Source of the DNA: Thaumasiovibrio subtropicus
Lineage (GTDB): Bacteria > Pseudomonadota > Gammaproteobacteria > Enterobacterales > Vibrionaceae
NCBI RefSeq assembly: GCF_019703835.1
Contig: NZ_AP023054.1
Span: 1,860,001 to 1,924,000 of the forward strand
Reading direction: 5' to 3'
DNA length: 64,000 nt
Shown here: piece after piece, positions 28,830-38,727 of the stretch
Layout of the letters: every line of letters starts with the position of its first letter
How positions within the stretch are numbered: the first letter of the stretch is position 1
Program-made: the position numbers and the translations under genes
Notes under the pieces: generated by a model
Told to the model about the DNA's origin: nothing
Databases searched by the model: none
Seen by the model: the letters and a program-made list of their open reading frames with translations, nothing else

Positions 28830-30035
28830 CTAAATTTGCTGAGGATGCGGTGATGAAGAATGGTGTTCATTGCGCTTTAAGACGAGTATGGCCAAAGCGA
28901 GAACAAGGTATAACACACTGCCCGCAGCAATGACGCCCCACCACGCCTGCCATTGCCAAGCAGACAACAAGAGATACCCGCCTAAGCTTCCGCCAGTATA
29001 ATAGCTAACCAGATAAAGGGCATTGGCCGTTGCTTTGCCTGTTTGCGCATTCTCACCGACCCAACCCAACGCCAAAGAGTGGGTAAAAAATGCCCCGCCA
29101 CTCACCAACAGTAAACCGATAAACATCGCAGGCAGAAGATCAACGACCGCAACCAGCATGCCTATTGCACTCACTGCACAACCCATCAACATTCCTTGGC
29201 TTGCGGTGCCATGCTTACGCCAATGTCCGCTAAGTCGCGAACTCACCGTACCCGCCAAATAACACAAGAAGATAAGCGAGGCGAAACCGACAGGCACATA
29301 AAACGGTGCGCCTACTAATCGAAACCCCATCACAGAGTACAAGTTAACAAACAACGCAAAATTCACCCCACCGACAATAAAGGCGGGTAACAGCGCACCG
29401 TTGCGAAGATGCATGACCAATTGACGATTGATCGCACCGACACCACCCTTACTGGCGCTGAAGTGTTGTTGTTTAGGCAACCATGCCGCGATAAGGACAA
29501 CGGAGACCAGCGTCACCGCCGCCATCGCTATCGCTGCATGCTGCCAGCTCAACCAGTCGCCAAGCATTCCGCCACTAATACGGCCAGCGATGCCACCCAG
29601 TGAGTTGGCGCTAATATAGCCGCCAACAGCAACACGAAATGCTGACGGACTGAGTTCTTCTGCCATGTACGCGACCGCTGTCGCGGCGAAACAGGCGAGA
29701 GCAATTCCAAGTAGGCCGCGATAGAGCACTAACACCTCAAAACTTTCAGCGCGTGACATCAACCCGCCAAGGATAGGAAGCAACATTAACCCCGTGATCA
29801 TCACAGGCCGCCGCCCCACTCGCTCTGAGATAACCGCGCAGGGAACTAACGAGATAGCCAGCATCATGGTGGTTACCGCAAGCACACTATTCACCGCAGT
29901 TTCAGACATTGCCCACTCTTGCGCGAACAATGGCAGTAGCGGTTGAAATAGATAGAGATTGCAGAAAAGGATAAACGACCCTAATGCCGTGGCAAAAGTC
30001 AGTCTTCGATATGCGGTAGTGCCTAAATCAATCAT
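28830..30035 (-). CDS. MFS exporter (YnfM-like)
   Basis: This is a 401-residue protein with 12 predicted helices and the major facilitator signature between helices 2 and 3 (AVISERVGRRPVMI). The opening FATALGSFILFCNLYLFQPL ... LPLFAQEW matches YnfM-like drug or metabolite exporters. It is divergent from a LysR-type gene, which probably controls it. The substrate is unknown. Confidence 0.88.
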   Translation of the reverse strand: MIDLGTTAYRRLTFATALGSFILFCNLYLFQPLLPLFAQEWAMSETAVNSVLAVTTMMLAISLVPCAVISERVGRRPVMITGLMLLPILGGLMSRAESFEVLVLYRGLLGIALACFAATAVAYMAEELSPSAFRVAVGGYISANSLGGIAGRISGGMLGDWLSWQHAAIAMAAVTLVSVVLIAAWLPKQQHFSASKGGVGAINRQLVMHLRNGALLPAFIVGGVNFALFVNLYSVMGFRLVGAPFYVPVGFASLIFLCYLAGTVSSRLSGHWRKHGTASQGMLMGCAVSAIGMLVAVVDLLPAMFIGLLLVSGGAFFTHSLALGWVGENAQTGKATANALYLVSYYTGGSLGGYLLLSAWQWQAWWGVIAAGSVLYLVLALAILVLKRNEHHSSSPHPQQI

Positions 30036-30107
30036 CGATAAACGTGCGTTATGGGATTTAGAATAAGCCTATCAACGCGCCCGCAATAATAAAAATATAT
30101 TAAAAAT

Positions 30108-30129
30108 ATGATTTCGATATAATTATCAT
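30108..30129. promoter_or_regulatory. candidate LysR operator in the MFS/LysR intergenic region
   Basis: ATGAT and ATCAT arms enclose 12 AT-rich bases midway between the divergent starts. LysR sites have this form, but AT-rich DNA gives such matches by chance. Confidence 0.3.
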
Positions 30130-30257
30130 ATTAACCTGTTAAACTCAATGCGCTGGGTTGACTTCACTGGATTTAAAGACGTCACCCAGATAGCGCTTTA
30201 AAGACAATAGATATCGCGTTTAAAAACAAGCTGATGGAGTGCGTTCAAGGAGCGAAA

Positions 30258-31139
30258 ATGATCAATATAAAATACCTCTACTACTTCGACGTATTGGCTG
30301 ATGAGATGCATTTTACTAATGCGGCTAAACGCCTCCACATCGCGCAACCCGCGCTAAGCATCGCGATAAAAAATCTTGAAACCCACTTTGGTTTAACCCT
30401 GTTTCATCGTCAGGGTAAACAAATCTACCTCACCTATGAAGGAAACGCATTACGTCAACAGACCCGAATACTCTTGCAACAAATGACAAATACTGAACGG
30501 GTAATGGCCGATTTAAAGGGAGTCGAAAGCGGAGAGGTTCGCCTTGGTGTACCGGGCATGCTGGGGTCTTATTACTTCCCAGAGATTCTATTTGGTTTTA
30601 AACAACGCTATCCAAATTTGAAACTCACCCTTGTCGAGGCTGGCGCAGCGTCACTTAAAACCATGTTGATAGACGGTGATATTGATATGGCGGTAATTAT
30701 TGATGAGGATGTCCCCGAAACGTTGGCAACAGATCCATTACTAAAAGCAGAAATGGTTGCCGTTGCGGCTGAAAACCACCCCATCTCTCAACAAGAAAGC
30801 ATTACCTTTCCTGACTTCTTTGACCAGCCTTTAGTGTTGTTTAAATCAGGGTATTTTCACCGTGACTATATCGATGCCGCCATCGATAAACATCAAGTAA
30901 AACCCAATATCGCTTATGAAACCAACCTGCTACCGCTTATTCTACAAATTGTACGCAAAGAACAAGCGATGACCGCGCTGTTAAGATTGGTCACTGAGCA
31001 TGAAGCAGGGATAACGCCCATCTCGTTTGACCAACCTATTGTCTTCGATTTGGCACTCGCTTGGCGAAAAGAAAGTTACCTCTCGGTTGCAGATCGCACC
31101 TTCATCGAATTCATTAAACAGTCGCATCAAACATCTTGA
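30258..31139 (+). CDS. LysR-family transcriptional regulator
   Basis: This is a 293-residue protein starting at ATG 30258, with GGAG six bases upstream. The earlier start at 30234 has none. The winged helix is YFDVLADEMHFTNAAKRLHI ... PALSIAIKNLETHFG, and the effector domain extends from about residue 90. It most likely regulates the divergent MFS gene. The 3' end converges with the next gene, with only 16 bp between them. Confidence 0.88.
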   Translation: MINIKYLYYFDVLADEMHFTNAAKRLHIAQPALSIAIKNLETHFGLTLFHRQGKQIYLTYEGNALRQQTRILLQQMTNTERVMADLKGVESGEVRLGVPGMLGSYYFPEILFGFKQRYPNLKLTLVEAGAASLKTMLIDGDIDMAVIIDEDVPETLATDPLLKAEMVAVAAENHPISQQESITFPDFFDQPLVLFKSGYFHRDYIDAAIDKHQVKPNIAYETNLLPLILQIVRKEQAMTALLRLVTEHEAGITPISFDQPIVFDLALAWRKESYLSVADRTFIEFIKQSHQTS

Positions 31140-31155
31140 GTATAAATCAATCACG

Positions 31156-31617
31156 CTAACGGCATTGCGCGAAAACTTCCTGTTCGGCATCAAAGTCTGC
31201 AACCTGACTTAATGCGAGTTCCAAAAACATCGGCTCATAGCCCAGTTGCGCACTCTTCGTCGGCAAATAGTAGCTGCCATTCTCATAGCAAAGGGTGACA
31301 ATCACGGGATCTAATCTAAACAGCGCTTCTTCACCCGGCTTCACGAGCACGCGATATTCGATGGATGCCTGTTGCTGGCCACGAATGGTCTTCAATACAT
31401 CCGCCACGTAAACGCGTTCTTCATAGTAGTCACCTTCGACGACAAGAAAATCCGTGTGCGCGACGACGGCAGAATAGTGCGTTTCATTGATCGCACTATC
31501 AAGCGCTGCGGCTTGTTCATCGTACCAACTCTGCTCAGTATCAGCCCTTATTTCCCCGGCCAAAACGCTGCAAAAGACGGCCATAGCAGCATTAGATAAA
31601 AGGGCAATTTGCTTCAT
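31156..31617 (-). CDS. exported protein, unknown
   Basis: This is 153 residues with a signal peptide (about 1-25, ending near IRADT). The mature domain is beta-rich (YYEERVYVADVLKTIRG, IEYRVLVKPGEEALFRL) with two Cys that may pair. The start overlaps the stop of the upstream Tim44-like gene (ATGA), so the two are co-translated and likely work together. No family is recognised. Confidence 0.7.
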   Translation of the reverse strand: MKQIALLSNAAMAVFCSVLAGEIRADTEQSWYDEQAAALDSAINETHYSAVVAHTDFLVVEGDYYEERVYVADVLKTIRGQQQASIEYRVLVKPGEEALFRLDPVIVTLCYENGSYYLPTKSAQLGYEPMFLELALSQVADFDAEQEVFAQCR

Positions 31618-32294
31618 GCAACCTCTTCATATTGGCTATTCAAGCGGGTTAAATCACCGAGAGAAACGTTGTGATCGATTTCATCCAACACCCAGCCATG
31701 TTCCGCGCGTACAAATCGCCATAGCTCTTCAAATCCATGTCTGGTGGCCTCGTTAAATTTGCGGCTACCATCAGAAGGATGCAAGGAATATTCGACGCGC
31801 GTACCACTGATCAACACCCAAAACGTATCTTTGGCATCATCAGCAAAATCAAGCACCTCGACAATTTTAGCTTCTTCTAGATGGGCTTGCTCAAAGGTCT
31901 TGCGCTTGTCTAGCACGACTTTCTCTAGCATTTCCATCTTGAATCGTCGATACAAATGCTCGCTCATATAAGCGCGCAACATAGTTTTGTTACGTTGATC
32001 CCACGCTTCTTGAATAGCATAAAACGTCAATTCAATCCGGCCTTTCATTGACTGGAAGTCCCAAAACTTATCCCGTCCAGAAGCCCGTTCCATCAGGTGT
32101 TCACATTCAGCAGTTTTCTTGCGCACGACCAGCGTCAAAAATATCGAGTAGAGGATCGCAACCGGTAACATCACGATACCAATGAGCACGATAATCACGG
32201 TGACCAAACTCGCCCCATCCGATTGAGCGTAAGCCCAAGGTGAAAGGGTCATCAGCACTGTCGCTGCAATTGATAGGCTTATTTTGTTCATCAT
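31614..32294 (-). CDS. Tim44-like domain membrane protein
   Basis: This is 226 residues with a signal-like N-terminus (to about 24), one firm membrane helix (VTVIIVLIGIVMLPVAILYS, about 31-50) and a soluble domain of about 150 residues. That domain has the Tim44-like pattern (RIELTFYAIQEAWDQRNKTM ... YMSEHLYRRF). Such domains in bacteria are thought to bind lipid or partner proteins. It forms an operon with the exported protein downstream. Confidence 0.78.
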   Translation of the reverse strand: MMNKISLSIAATVLMTLSPWAYAQSDGASLVTVIIVLIGIVMLPVAILYSIFLTLVVRKKTAECEHLMERASGRDKFWDFQSMKGRIELTFYAIQEAWDQRNKTMLRAYMSEHLYRRFKMEMLEKVVLDKRKTFEQAHLEEAKIVEVLDFADDAKDTFWVLISGTRVEYSLHPSDGSRKFNEATRHGFEELWRFVRAEHGWVLDEIDHNVSLGDLTRLNSQYEEVA

Positions 32295-32714
32295 TGCCTC
32301 TTCGTATTGTCAGCAAGCCCCCTTCACTCCCACCAGCAATAACATAGGTACCTAACCCAAAAGCCATATCATTGCGTCATCACGACAGCGAGTGGACGTT
32401 GCAACCTATGCGTATATTTGTCACACGAATAGATCGTGCAGTTAGCCAACTGAAGCATTCTTGAACGCTATAGGTATCAACATAGCATCCCAGCACGATT
32501 CAAGGATCTGTATTGAAAAAAGTAGGAAATGAGTGGCAAGACGCAGTTTTATATTGACCATCACTATGGTTTTCACTGTTCTTTGTGTCAGTTGGCATTT
32601 TGACCTTCACATGGTTGGGGCACCAAGGGAACAATCAGGTTTGAGACAGGCGTTTAGCTGCCAAATTGGCAGCACAATAAGGGGAATAGAAAGGAAATTA
32701 ATCTGGCCGTTTGT
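32295..32714. other. gene-poor stretch
   Basis: I see no convincing gene. A 61-codon frame on the + strand (32533-32718) lacks a ribosome site and runs into the end of the next gene. Confidence 0.5.
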
Positions 32715-33122
32715 CTAAACGGCCTCAGTCAGTGTCTCGACCTTTTCTCGCCAAGTGTCGCTATTGGCACCGAGAACGCACGCGTTATTCTCACGGAGAG
32801 ACAAGCGAAGCTGGCATTTTTGAATCGCATCAACAAATCCCTCTGAAGGCAGTGCTTTCACCGATTCAATCAGCGCTAACAACGAAGGTGGGTATGACTT
32901 CGCTAACTCGTAAAACACCCATTTCCCTTCTTTGTGCGGCGTAATCAACTTTGCTTTGTGTAGCGTTTTCAAGTTTCTAGAAACGTTGTACTGCGAATCA
33001 CCCGTGACATCCATCGCCTCAGCAACACAAATCCGCTGATCAACATGGACTAAAAGCCAAAACAGCTTCAAACGATTTGGCTCTCCGAGTGCTTTTAACG
33101 CATCAATATAGCTTTCTTGCAC
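32715..33122 (-). CDS. ArsR-family transcriptional regulator
   Basis: This is a 135-residue winged helix-turn-helix repressor: ALKALGEPNRLKLFWLLV, ICVAEAMDVTGDSQYNVSRN, then the wing LITPHKEGKWVFYELA. The usual metal-binding Cys pair is absent (only one Cys in the ICVAEA helix), so it may sense something else. It lies four bases behind a small membrane protein gene on the same strand. Confidence 0.85.
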   Translation of the reverse strand: MQESYIDALKALGEPNRLKLFWLLVHVDQRICVAEAMDVTGDSQYNVSRNLKTLHKAKLITPHKEGKWVFYELAKSYPPSLLALIESVKALPSEGFVDAIQKCQLRLSLRENNACVLGANSDTWREKVETLTEAV

Positions 33123-33126
33123 ACTA

Positions 33127-33411
33127 CTACCCTTTTTCGTGTTCTTTCAATAATCCTTGCACCATTATTACCAGCCCAATTGAAATAACAAGACCTGAAT
33201 GCGTTGCATGGAACAACAACTCTTTGCCACTGGCCCCAGTAAACAATGCAATCCAAAACAGTGGGCAAAATAACCCCAACATCGCGATCATGAACCCACT
33301 TCTCGCGCTCTGAGGCATTTTTCTCTCTTTGATTGCGGTTTTAACCAACTGGAAGATGTGCTTGTAAGGACACAAATTGGTGATGTTTGAAAGCCATGTC
33401 TGTTTCGCCAT
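33127..33411 (-). CDS. small membrane protein upstream of the ArsR gene
   Basis: This is 94 residues with two membrane helices (about 38-60 and 68-88), a Cys at residue 13 (NLCPYKH) and a basic N-terminal loop. The family is unknown to me. The four-base spacing implies co-transcription with the ArsR repressor, suggesting a small regulated transport or stress unit. Confidence 0.65.
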   Translation of the reverse strand: MAKQTWLSNITNLCPYKHIFQLVKTAIKERKMPQSARSGFMIAMLGLFCPLFWIALFTGASGKELLFHATHSGLVISIGLVIMVQGLLKEHEKG

Positions 33412-33560
33412 ATCAAATTTACCTAGTCAGAGAAGTTAGAATACTTGGTCAAAATAGCACGATTGCACCTTTGTGCAACTAAGCAGGTATCAAAATTTGA
33501 GTTTGTTAGCGATTTAACTCGGCTTTAATCAGCCGAATAACCAGAAAGCGGCCACAATAG

Positions 33561-33589
33561 TAGTCAGTGCAAAGGCAAACGGCTATAAT
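33561..33589 (+). promoter_or_regulatory. promoter of the ygiQ-type gene
   Basis: A perfect TATAAT at 33584-33589 lies 17 bases after TAGTCA, 29 bp before the start codon. Confidence 0.5.
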
Positions 33590-33618
33590 CTGCGCCTTCA
33601 AAAAACAGGGGCTAATCC

Positions 33619-35964
33619 ATGCAACATCAACCCATCTTTGACTCATTAACAAAAATCAACCAGTACCCTAAATACTGGGCCGAATGTTACGGCACCGCAC
33701 CATTTTTGCCGACTAGTCGCAAGGAGATGGATGAACTCGGTTGGGATAGTTGCGACATCATCATTGTGACCGGTGATGCCTATGTCGATCACCCGAGCTT
33801 TGGTATGGCGATCATTGGCCGTTTGCTGGAAGCGCAAGGGTTTCGCGTGGGTATCATTGCCCAACCTGACTGGCAAAATAAAGACGCCTTTATGGCCTTA
33901 GGGAAACCTAACCTGTTTTTTGGCATCACCGCCGGCAACATGGACTCAATGATCAACCGTTACACATCTGATCGGAAACTGCGTCATGATGATGCCTATA
34001 CCCCCAACAATGAAGGCGGCAAACGCCCCGACCGCGCGGTGTTGGTTTATTCGCAACGCTGCCGCGAGGCCTTCAAAGGTGTACCAATTGTCTTGGGCGG
34101 TATCGAAGCCAGTCTGCGTCGCATTGCACACTATGATTACTGGTCAGATAAAGTACGTCGCTCTGTACTGATCGATGCAAAGGCCGATATTTTACTCTTC
34201 GGAAATGCCGAACGCGCACTGGTTGAAGTCGCACATCGCCTCGCGGGTGGCGAGGATGTGAAGGCGATGACCAACATACGCGGAACCGCTGTGGTCATGA
34301 GTGATGCCCCTGAGCACTACAAAATCGTCGATTCATCCCGAATCGAAAAACCGAGCAAAGCGGTGTTTGTTGCCACAAACCCTTATGAAGTCGAAACACA
34401 ATGCGATACTAAGGGTAAAGAAGAGAAAGCGGCCGAGCCGACACCAATTCATATTCAGCCTTCGCGCCATGATGCAACCAATACGCTGGTTCGTTTGCCT
34501 TCTTATGAGAAGCTACAAAATGACCGTATTCTGTATGCGCACGCTAGCCGAATTATGCACCTTGAAACCAACCCTTATTCTGGTCGCGCCTTGATTCAAA
34601 AGCATGGCGATCGCGAACTATTGGTGAATCAAGCGCCGATTCCTTTGACGACTGAGGAGATGGATTTTGTATTCGGCCTTTCTTATGCCCGTGTCCCCCA
34701 CCCTATGTATGGTAAGGCCAAAATCCCGGCCTACGATATGATAAAGACCTCAGTCAATATCATGCGTGGCTGCTTTGGTGGCTGCTCATTCTGTAGTATT
34801 ACCGAGCACGAAGGCCGTATTATCCAAAACCGCTCTCAAGCGTCGATTATTGAAGAACTTGAAGAAATCCGCGATAAGGTGCCCGGCTTTACCGGTACTA
34901 TCTCTGACCTCGGTGGCCCTACTGCCAATATGTATCGCCTTGGGTGCAGTGATCCAAAAGCGGAAGCTAACTGCCGTCGTCCTTCTTGTGTGTTCCCAGA
35001 CATCTGTAAAAAACTGGATACCGACCATAAACACACCATCGATCTTTATCGTGCCGCGCGTGATGTGAAAGGCATCAAGAAGGTAATGATTGCTTCTGGC
35101 GTGCGTTACGATCTCGCGATTGAATCGCCTGAATATGTCAAAGAGCTCGTGACGCATCACGTCGGTGGATATCTGAAGATTGCGCCAGAGCACACTGAGA
35201 AGGGGCCTCTTAATCTGATGATGAAGCCCGGGATGGGCACTTATGATCGCTTCAAAGCGATGTTCGAAAAGTACAGTGCTGAAGCAGGCAAGAAACAATA
35301 CCTGATTCCTTACTTCATTTCTGCGCACCCTGGTACCGAAGATGAAGACATGCTAAACCTTGCGCTGTGGCTAAAGTCAAACGACTTCGAGTGTGATCAG
35401 GTACAGAATTTCTATCCATCACCCATGTGTAATGCGACTTCCATGTATTACTCAGAAACCAATCCACTTAAGCGGGTTAAATATAAGAAGCGTGAAGAAG
35501 TGCCTGTCGCCAAAGGTGATCGCCAGCGCCGCTTGCATAAAGCACTATTGCGATACCATGATCCAAACAACTGGCCGCTGATCCGTGAAGCCCTTATACG
35601 CATGGGTAAAGCGCACCTAATTGGTGACAAACCTCATTGTTTGATTCCTGCCGAAGATAAGGAAAAACAAACGCCGGCGCAGCGTCGTAAAAGTGGCCGC
35701 CATGGTGCTAACCGCTTCGCGACAAAGCACACCCCATTCTCAAAGCAAGGGCAGCCAGATATTCGCCGTGACGACAGCCGCAATGGAAGCAAGCAGTCAA
35801 ATGCTGGCGGCAAAGGCAATAGCAACACAGCCAAAGGGAAGAAGCCAAACGGCAAACCGAACAGTCACAAGGGAAAACAAACTGGTTCGCAGTCTCAACC
35901 GGGCAGTCGTCGAAACCCACAAGGTAATCGACCTCCTAAGCAACGACAGCAACACGCGCGATAA
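33619..35964 (+). CDS. ygiQ: YgiQ-family radical SAM protein
   Basis: This is 781 residues. The N-terminal domain is B12-binding-like (to about 300, with [18 protein letters not shown]). The radical SAM core has the cluster motif CFGGCSFCS (near residue 388). The C-terminal domain follows after about 600. The last roughly 100 residues are a Lys/Arg/Gln/Asn-rich disordered tail ([20 protein letters not shown]), suited to RNA or nucleic-acid contact. The reaction of YgiQ is not established. It is monocistronic with its own promoter and terminator. Confidence 0.93.
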   Translation: MQHQPIFDSLTKINQYPKYWAECYGTAPFLPTSRKEMDELGWDSCDIIIVTGDAYVDHPSFGMAIIGRLLEAQGFRVGIIAQPDWQNKDAFMALGKPNLFFGITAGNMDSMINRYTSDRKLRHDDAYTPNNEGGKRPDRAVLVYSQRCREAFKGVPIVLGGIEASLRRIAHYDYWSDKVRRSVLIDAKADILLFGNAERALVEVAHRLAGGEDVKAMTNIRGTAVVMSDAPEHYKIVDSSRIEKPSKAVFVATNPYEVETQCDTKGKEEKAAEPTPIHIQPSRHDATNTLVRLPSYEKLQNDRILYAHASRIMHLETNPYSGRALIQKHGDRELLVNQAPIPLTTEEMDFVFGLSYARVPHPMYGKAKIPAYDMIKTSVNIMRGCFGGCSFCSITEHEGRIIQNRSQASIIEELEEIRDKVPGFTGTISDLGGPTANMYRLGCSDPKAEANCRRPSCVFPDICKKLDTDHKHTIDLYRAARDVKGIKKVMIASGVRYDLAIESPEYVKELVTHHVGGYLKIAPEHTEKGPLNLMMKPGMGTYDRFKAMFEKYSAEAGKKQYLIPYFISAHPGTEDEDMLNLALWLKSNDFECDQVQNFYPSPMCNATSMYYSETNPLKRVKYKKREEVPVAKGDRQRRLHKALLRYHDPNNWPLIREALIRMGKAHLIGDKPHCLIPAEDKEKQTPAQRRKSGRHGANRFATKHTPFSKQGQPDIRRDDSRNGSKQSNAGGKGNSNTAKGKKPNGKPNSHKGKQTGSQSQPGSRRNPQGNRPPKQRQQHAR

Positions 35965-35972
35965 CCAACCAA

Positions 35973-36001
35973 AAGAGCCAGTCAGTGACTGGCTCTTGCT
36001 T
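35973..36001 (+). terminator. terminator after ygiQ
   Basis: The inverted repeat AAGAGCCAGTCA/TGACTGGCTCTT with a tiny loop begins nine bases after the stop. The T-run is short. Confidence 0.65.
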
Positions 36002-36149
36002 TATCCAAGTATCCCTTACCTTGCTAACGCGTCATACATATCACAGCGGTGTGTCATAGATCACACAATTCCTTTCTTAGCCGACTGCACTTTTCGCCGC
36101 ACTATTCAGTAAAATATGTAAACAACAATTACATTAGGTCAACCTGCGT

Positions 36150-37220
36150 TTGCTGCACTTTTTATCACATCGGATTGGACAAATTGCTTTTCTGACAAAA
36201 AGCCGTACTTTCGCTTATCTCTTCTGTTTCCTACCTCTGATAGGCTGTGGGGAAGAGAGGGCGGATGATGTCTTTGATACTTACCTCAATCGACTCAGCA
36301 ATGTTATCGACGTTGATGTGCCAACAGTAAAGCCAGTGCCCCCTGTTTCTCTGCCCATGAAGCGTGAACTAAAGTTAGACATTGCGCCGATCACCATTGG
36401 TCTGCTCGATGCGTACGAGCTGCGACAATGTGGCGCCTTTCAATTGATAGCGGAACGCAACTCAGTACTTGGTAAAGTACAAAATGAAATTACCCAACTC
36501 CAGTATGAAATTCGACTGCTAAACGCACTTGCACAGTGCCTTCCATCGGTCAGTATTGAGTTACGTCAGCAACTGGCACCAATATACACGCAAAAGCAGG
36601 CACAAATTTCCCAACATCATTGGAACGCAGTCAGTCTTGATGAAGAGTGGCAGAACTTTCTTCGGCCAACCTTGAAATCGTTCGCGATTAACAGCAGCGA
36701 AGGCTTCATCGAAGCCGAACAAATACTCATGATCATGTTGGAAATTCGTCAACAACTGGACGATCCACAAAACATCAACTCTGAACTATTAGACACCCTT
36801 CCCTCAAAACAGGCGCTGATTTACCAGAACGACTACATTGGTCGCTTGTACACGTCTATTTATCGAGCGGATATTGCGTTAACCAAAGCAAACCTGCTGC
36901 TCAGCCAGTTTGATCCTAAGCGCCATTGCGGGCCCAAAAGAAACCAAACGCGCGCAGAATACCTTAGAAATGTGTTTGATAAGTTTTACGTCGCGCAGCT
37001 CCAACCTTACCTTGCGAGAATAGATAGCGAGTTTCGACATCTGCAACCGCTTTTGGCGGAGATTTATCAACCGCCAGCGGACGTTGCTGACACCTTTCAA
37101 CCCTATCAGCAACAACTCATTGTCGGTGATGCGCATCGCTCAATGCGAACCAAGCTAGACACGCATGTTGCTTATTGGCAGTCGCTATTTAAACACTGCC
37201 GATTTAAGGTCGGTATTTAG
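36150..37220 (+). CDS. DUF3080 lipoprotein
   Basis: This is 356 residues with an N-terminal hydrophobic segment and a lipobox (LPLIGC, Cys near residue 33), so it is a membrane-anchored lipoprotein. The helical body (NRLSNVIDVDV ... QCGAFQLIAERNSVLGKVQ) fits the DUF3080 family of unknown function. The start codon is TTG and is not well supported by a ribosome site. Its stop overlaps the convergent glpD stop by three bases. Confidence 0.8.
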   Translation: MLHFLSHRIGQIAFLTKSRTFAYLFCFLPLIGCGEERADDVFDTYLNRLSNVIDVDVPTVKPVPPVSLPMKRELKLDIAPITIGLLDAYELRQCGAFQLIAERNSVLGKVQNEITQLQYEIRLLNALAQCLPSVSIELRQQLAPIYTQKQAQISQHHWNAVSLDEEWQNFLRPTLKSFAINSSEGFIEAEQILMIMLEIRQQLDDPQNINSELLDTLPSKQALIYQNDYIGRLYTSIYRADIALTKANLLLSQFDPKRHCGPKRNQTRAEYLRNVFDKFYVAQLQPYLARIDSEFRHLQPLLAEIYQPPADVADTFQPYQQQLIVGDAHRSMRTKLDTHVAYWQSLFKHCRFKVGI

Positions 37221-38719
37221 CCCTTGTGCCCGTTTGCAGAACTTGCGCTCGTTTGCAGATAAAAACTCAATGTGGCTATCTCGGCCTTGGTGAGTGTGAT
37301 ACCCAATTTGGTTCTGCGCCACAGAATGTCTTCGACTGTGAAAGCAAATTCCTCGTTGATTAAATAATCGATCTCTCTTTGATACACACCTTTAGCAAAG
37401 CACTGACCTAGGTCATCCAGTGTCTCTACACCGTTAAGTAGTTGGTTAACATCAGCACCATATAGCTGCAGGTAACGACGCCGGGTTCGCTCATCGATAA
37501 ACGCAAACTTTGTCGCCAAATGCGTTGTCATTGCGAAATAGTCATACCCTTCTCCGCCGGGTAAAACAGTCTGCTTGGAGATAGAGGGGGCCAGCCGCGT
37601 GAAAACGCTCTTCAGCATGGTGATCGCCTCTTCCGCGAGTTTTCGATACGTTGTCAGTTTACCGCCATAAACAGAAAGTAACGGCGCTCCTTCTATTTCA
37701 CGAATCAAACGATAGTCTCGCGTGGTCGACTGCGCTGACGCTGACGCATCAGCGAGCAATGGCCTGACACCACTATATTGCCAAACAATATCCTCAGGGG
37801 TTGTTTGCGTTTGAAAATGACTATTCACCACATTCAGTAGGTACGCGATTTCCTCTGACGTGATCGCCGCATTTTGTGGCTCTCCGTCAAAATCCACGTC
37901 TGTGGTACCAATCAATGCATAGCTTTCTAAATAGGGGATGACAAAAACAACGCGTTTATCACTGTTTTGCAAAAGGTAAGCATGCTCACCTTGATACAAA
38001 CGAGGTACGACAATATGTGAACCCTTAACTAAGCGTAGAGACTCAGCTTTGGGTTGAACGAGAGTTTGCCGTAAAAACTGCGCCGCCCAAGGCCCTGTCG
38101 CATTGATCAAGGCGCGACAGCGACGCTGAAAGACCTGTTGCGTTCGTTGATCAGTCAATGTGATGACCCACTGCTGGTTTTGCTGGGTGACATTCTCAAC
38201 TCGGCAGTAATTTCTCACTTCAGCGCCAAGGTTTTGTGCATGCTTGACGTTTAGCAACACCAATCTAGCATCGTCTACCCAACCGTCTGAATACTCAAAG
38301 CCTCGGATTAAATGCGGTTTCAATCCAGATTCAGCGGTAAATTGCACCGATTTACTCGCTTCAAGTAACTGACGCCCCGCGAGAGAGTCATAGAGAAACA
38401 ACCCCAAGCGAATTAGCCAGAACGGACGTAATTGGGATTTGTGCGGTAATTGAAAACGCATGCTACGCGCAATGTGTGGGGCTTTGCGAAGTAACACTTC
38501 ACGCTCCGCTAACGCGGCGGCGACCATCTTAAACTCATAATTTTCTAGATAACGTAAGCCGCCATGGATCAACTTTGAACTTGCCGATGAGGTTGCGCCT
38601 GCAAAATCCCGCGCTTCAAATAGTCCGACATTGAGCCCGCGCTCTTGCGCCTCAGCAGCAATGCCCGCGCCGTTGATTCCTCCCCCCACCACAATCAGAT
38701 CAAGCACGTCCTCTGCCAT
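37217..38719 (-). CDS. glpD: aerobic glycerol-3-phosphate dehydrogenase
   Basis: This is a 500-residue FAD enzyme of the inner membrane face. It oxidises glycerol 3-phosphate to dihydroxyacetone phosphate and passes electrons to quinone. The FAD-binding site is LIVVGGGINGAGIAAEA at the N-terminus, with SSKLIHGGLRYLE near residue 49. The C-terminal DAO_C domain ends the protein. ATG 38719 is chosen because AGGAG lies six bases upstream; the ATG at 38740 does not have one. It follows the beta-barrel gene by eight bases. No glpR, glpF or glpT lies nearby. Confidence 0.96.
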   Translation of the reverse strand: MAEDVLDLIVVGGGINGAGIAAEAQERGLNVGLFEARDFAGATSSASSKLIHGGLRYLENYEFKMVAAALAEREVLLRKAPHIARSMRFQLPHKSQLRPFWLIRLGLFLYDSLAGRQLLEASKSVQFTAESGLKPHLIRGFEYSDGWVDDARLVLLNVKHAQNLGAEVRNYCRVENVTQQNQQWVITLTDQRTQQVFQRRCRALINATGPWAAQFLRQTLVQPKAESLRLVKGSHIVVPRLYQGEHAYLLQNSDKRVVFVIPYLESYALIGTTDVDFDGEPQNAAITSEEIAYLLNVVNSHFQTQTTPEDIVWQYSGVRPLLADASASAQSTTRDYRLIREIEGAPLLSVYGGKLTTYRKLAEEAITMLKSVFTRLAPSISKQTVLPGGEGYDYFAMTTHLATKFAFIDERTRRRYLQLYGADVNQLLNGVETLDDLGQCFAKGVYQREIDYLINEEFAFTVEDILWRRTKLGITLTKAEIATLSFYLQTSASSANGHKG

Positions 38720-38727
38720 TCTATCTC

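Noticed and set aside
32533..32718. 61-codon + strand ORF
   Set aside because: No ribosome site, ends inside the ArsR gene on the other strand, no family.
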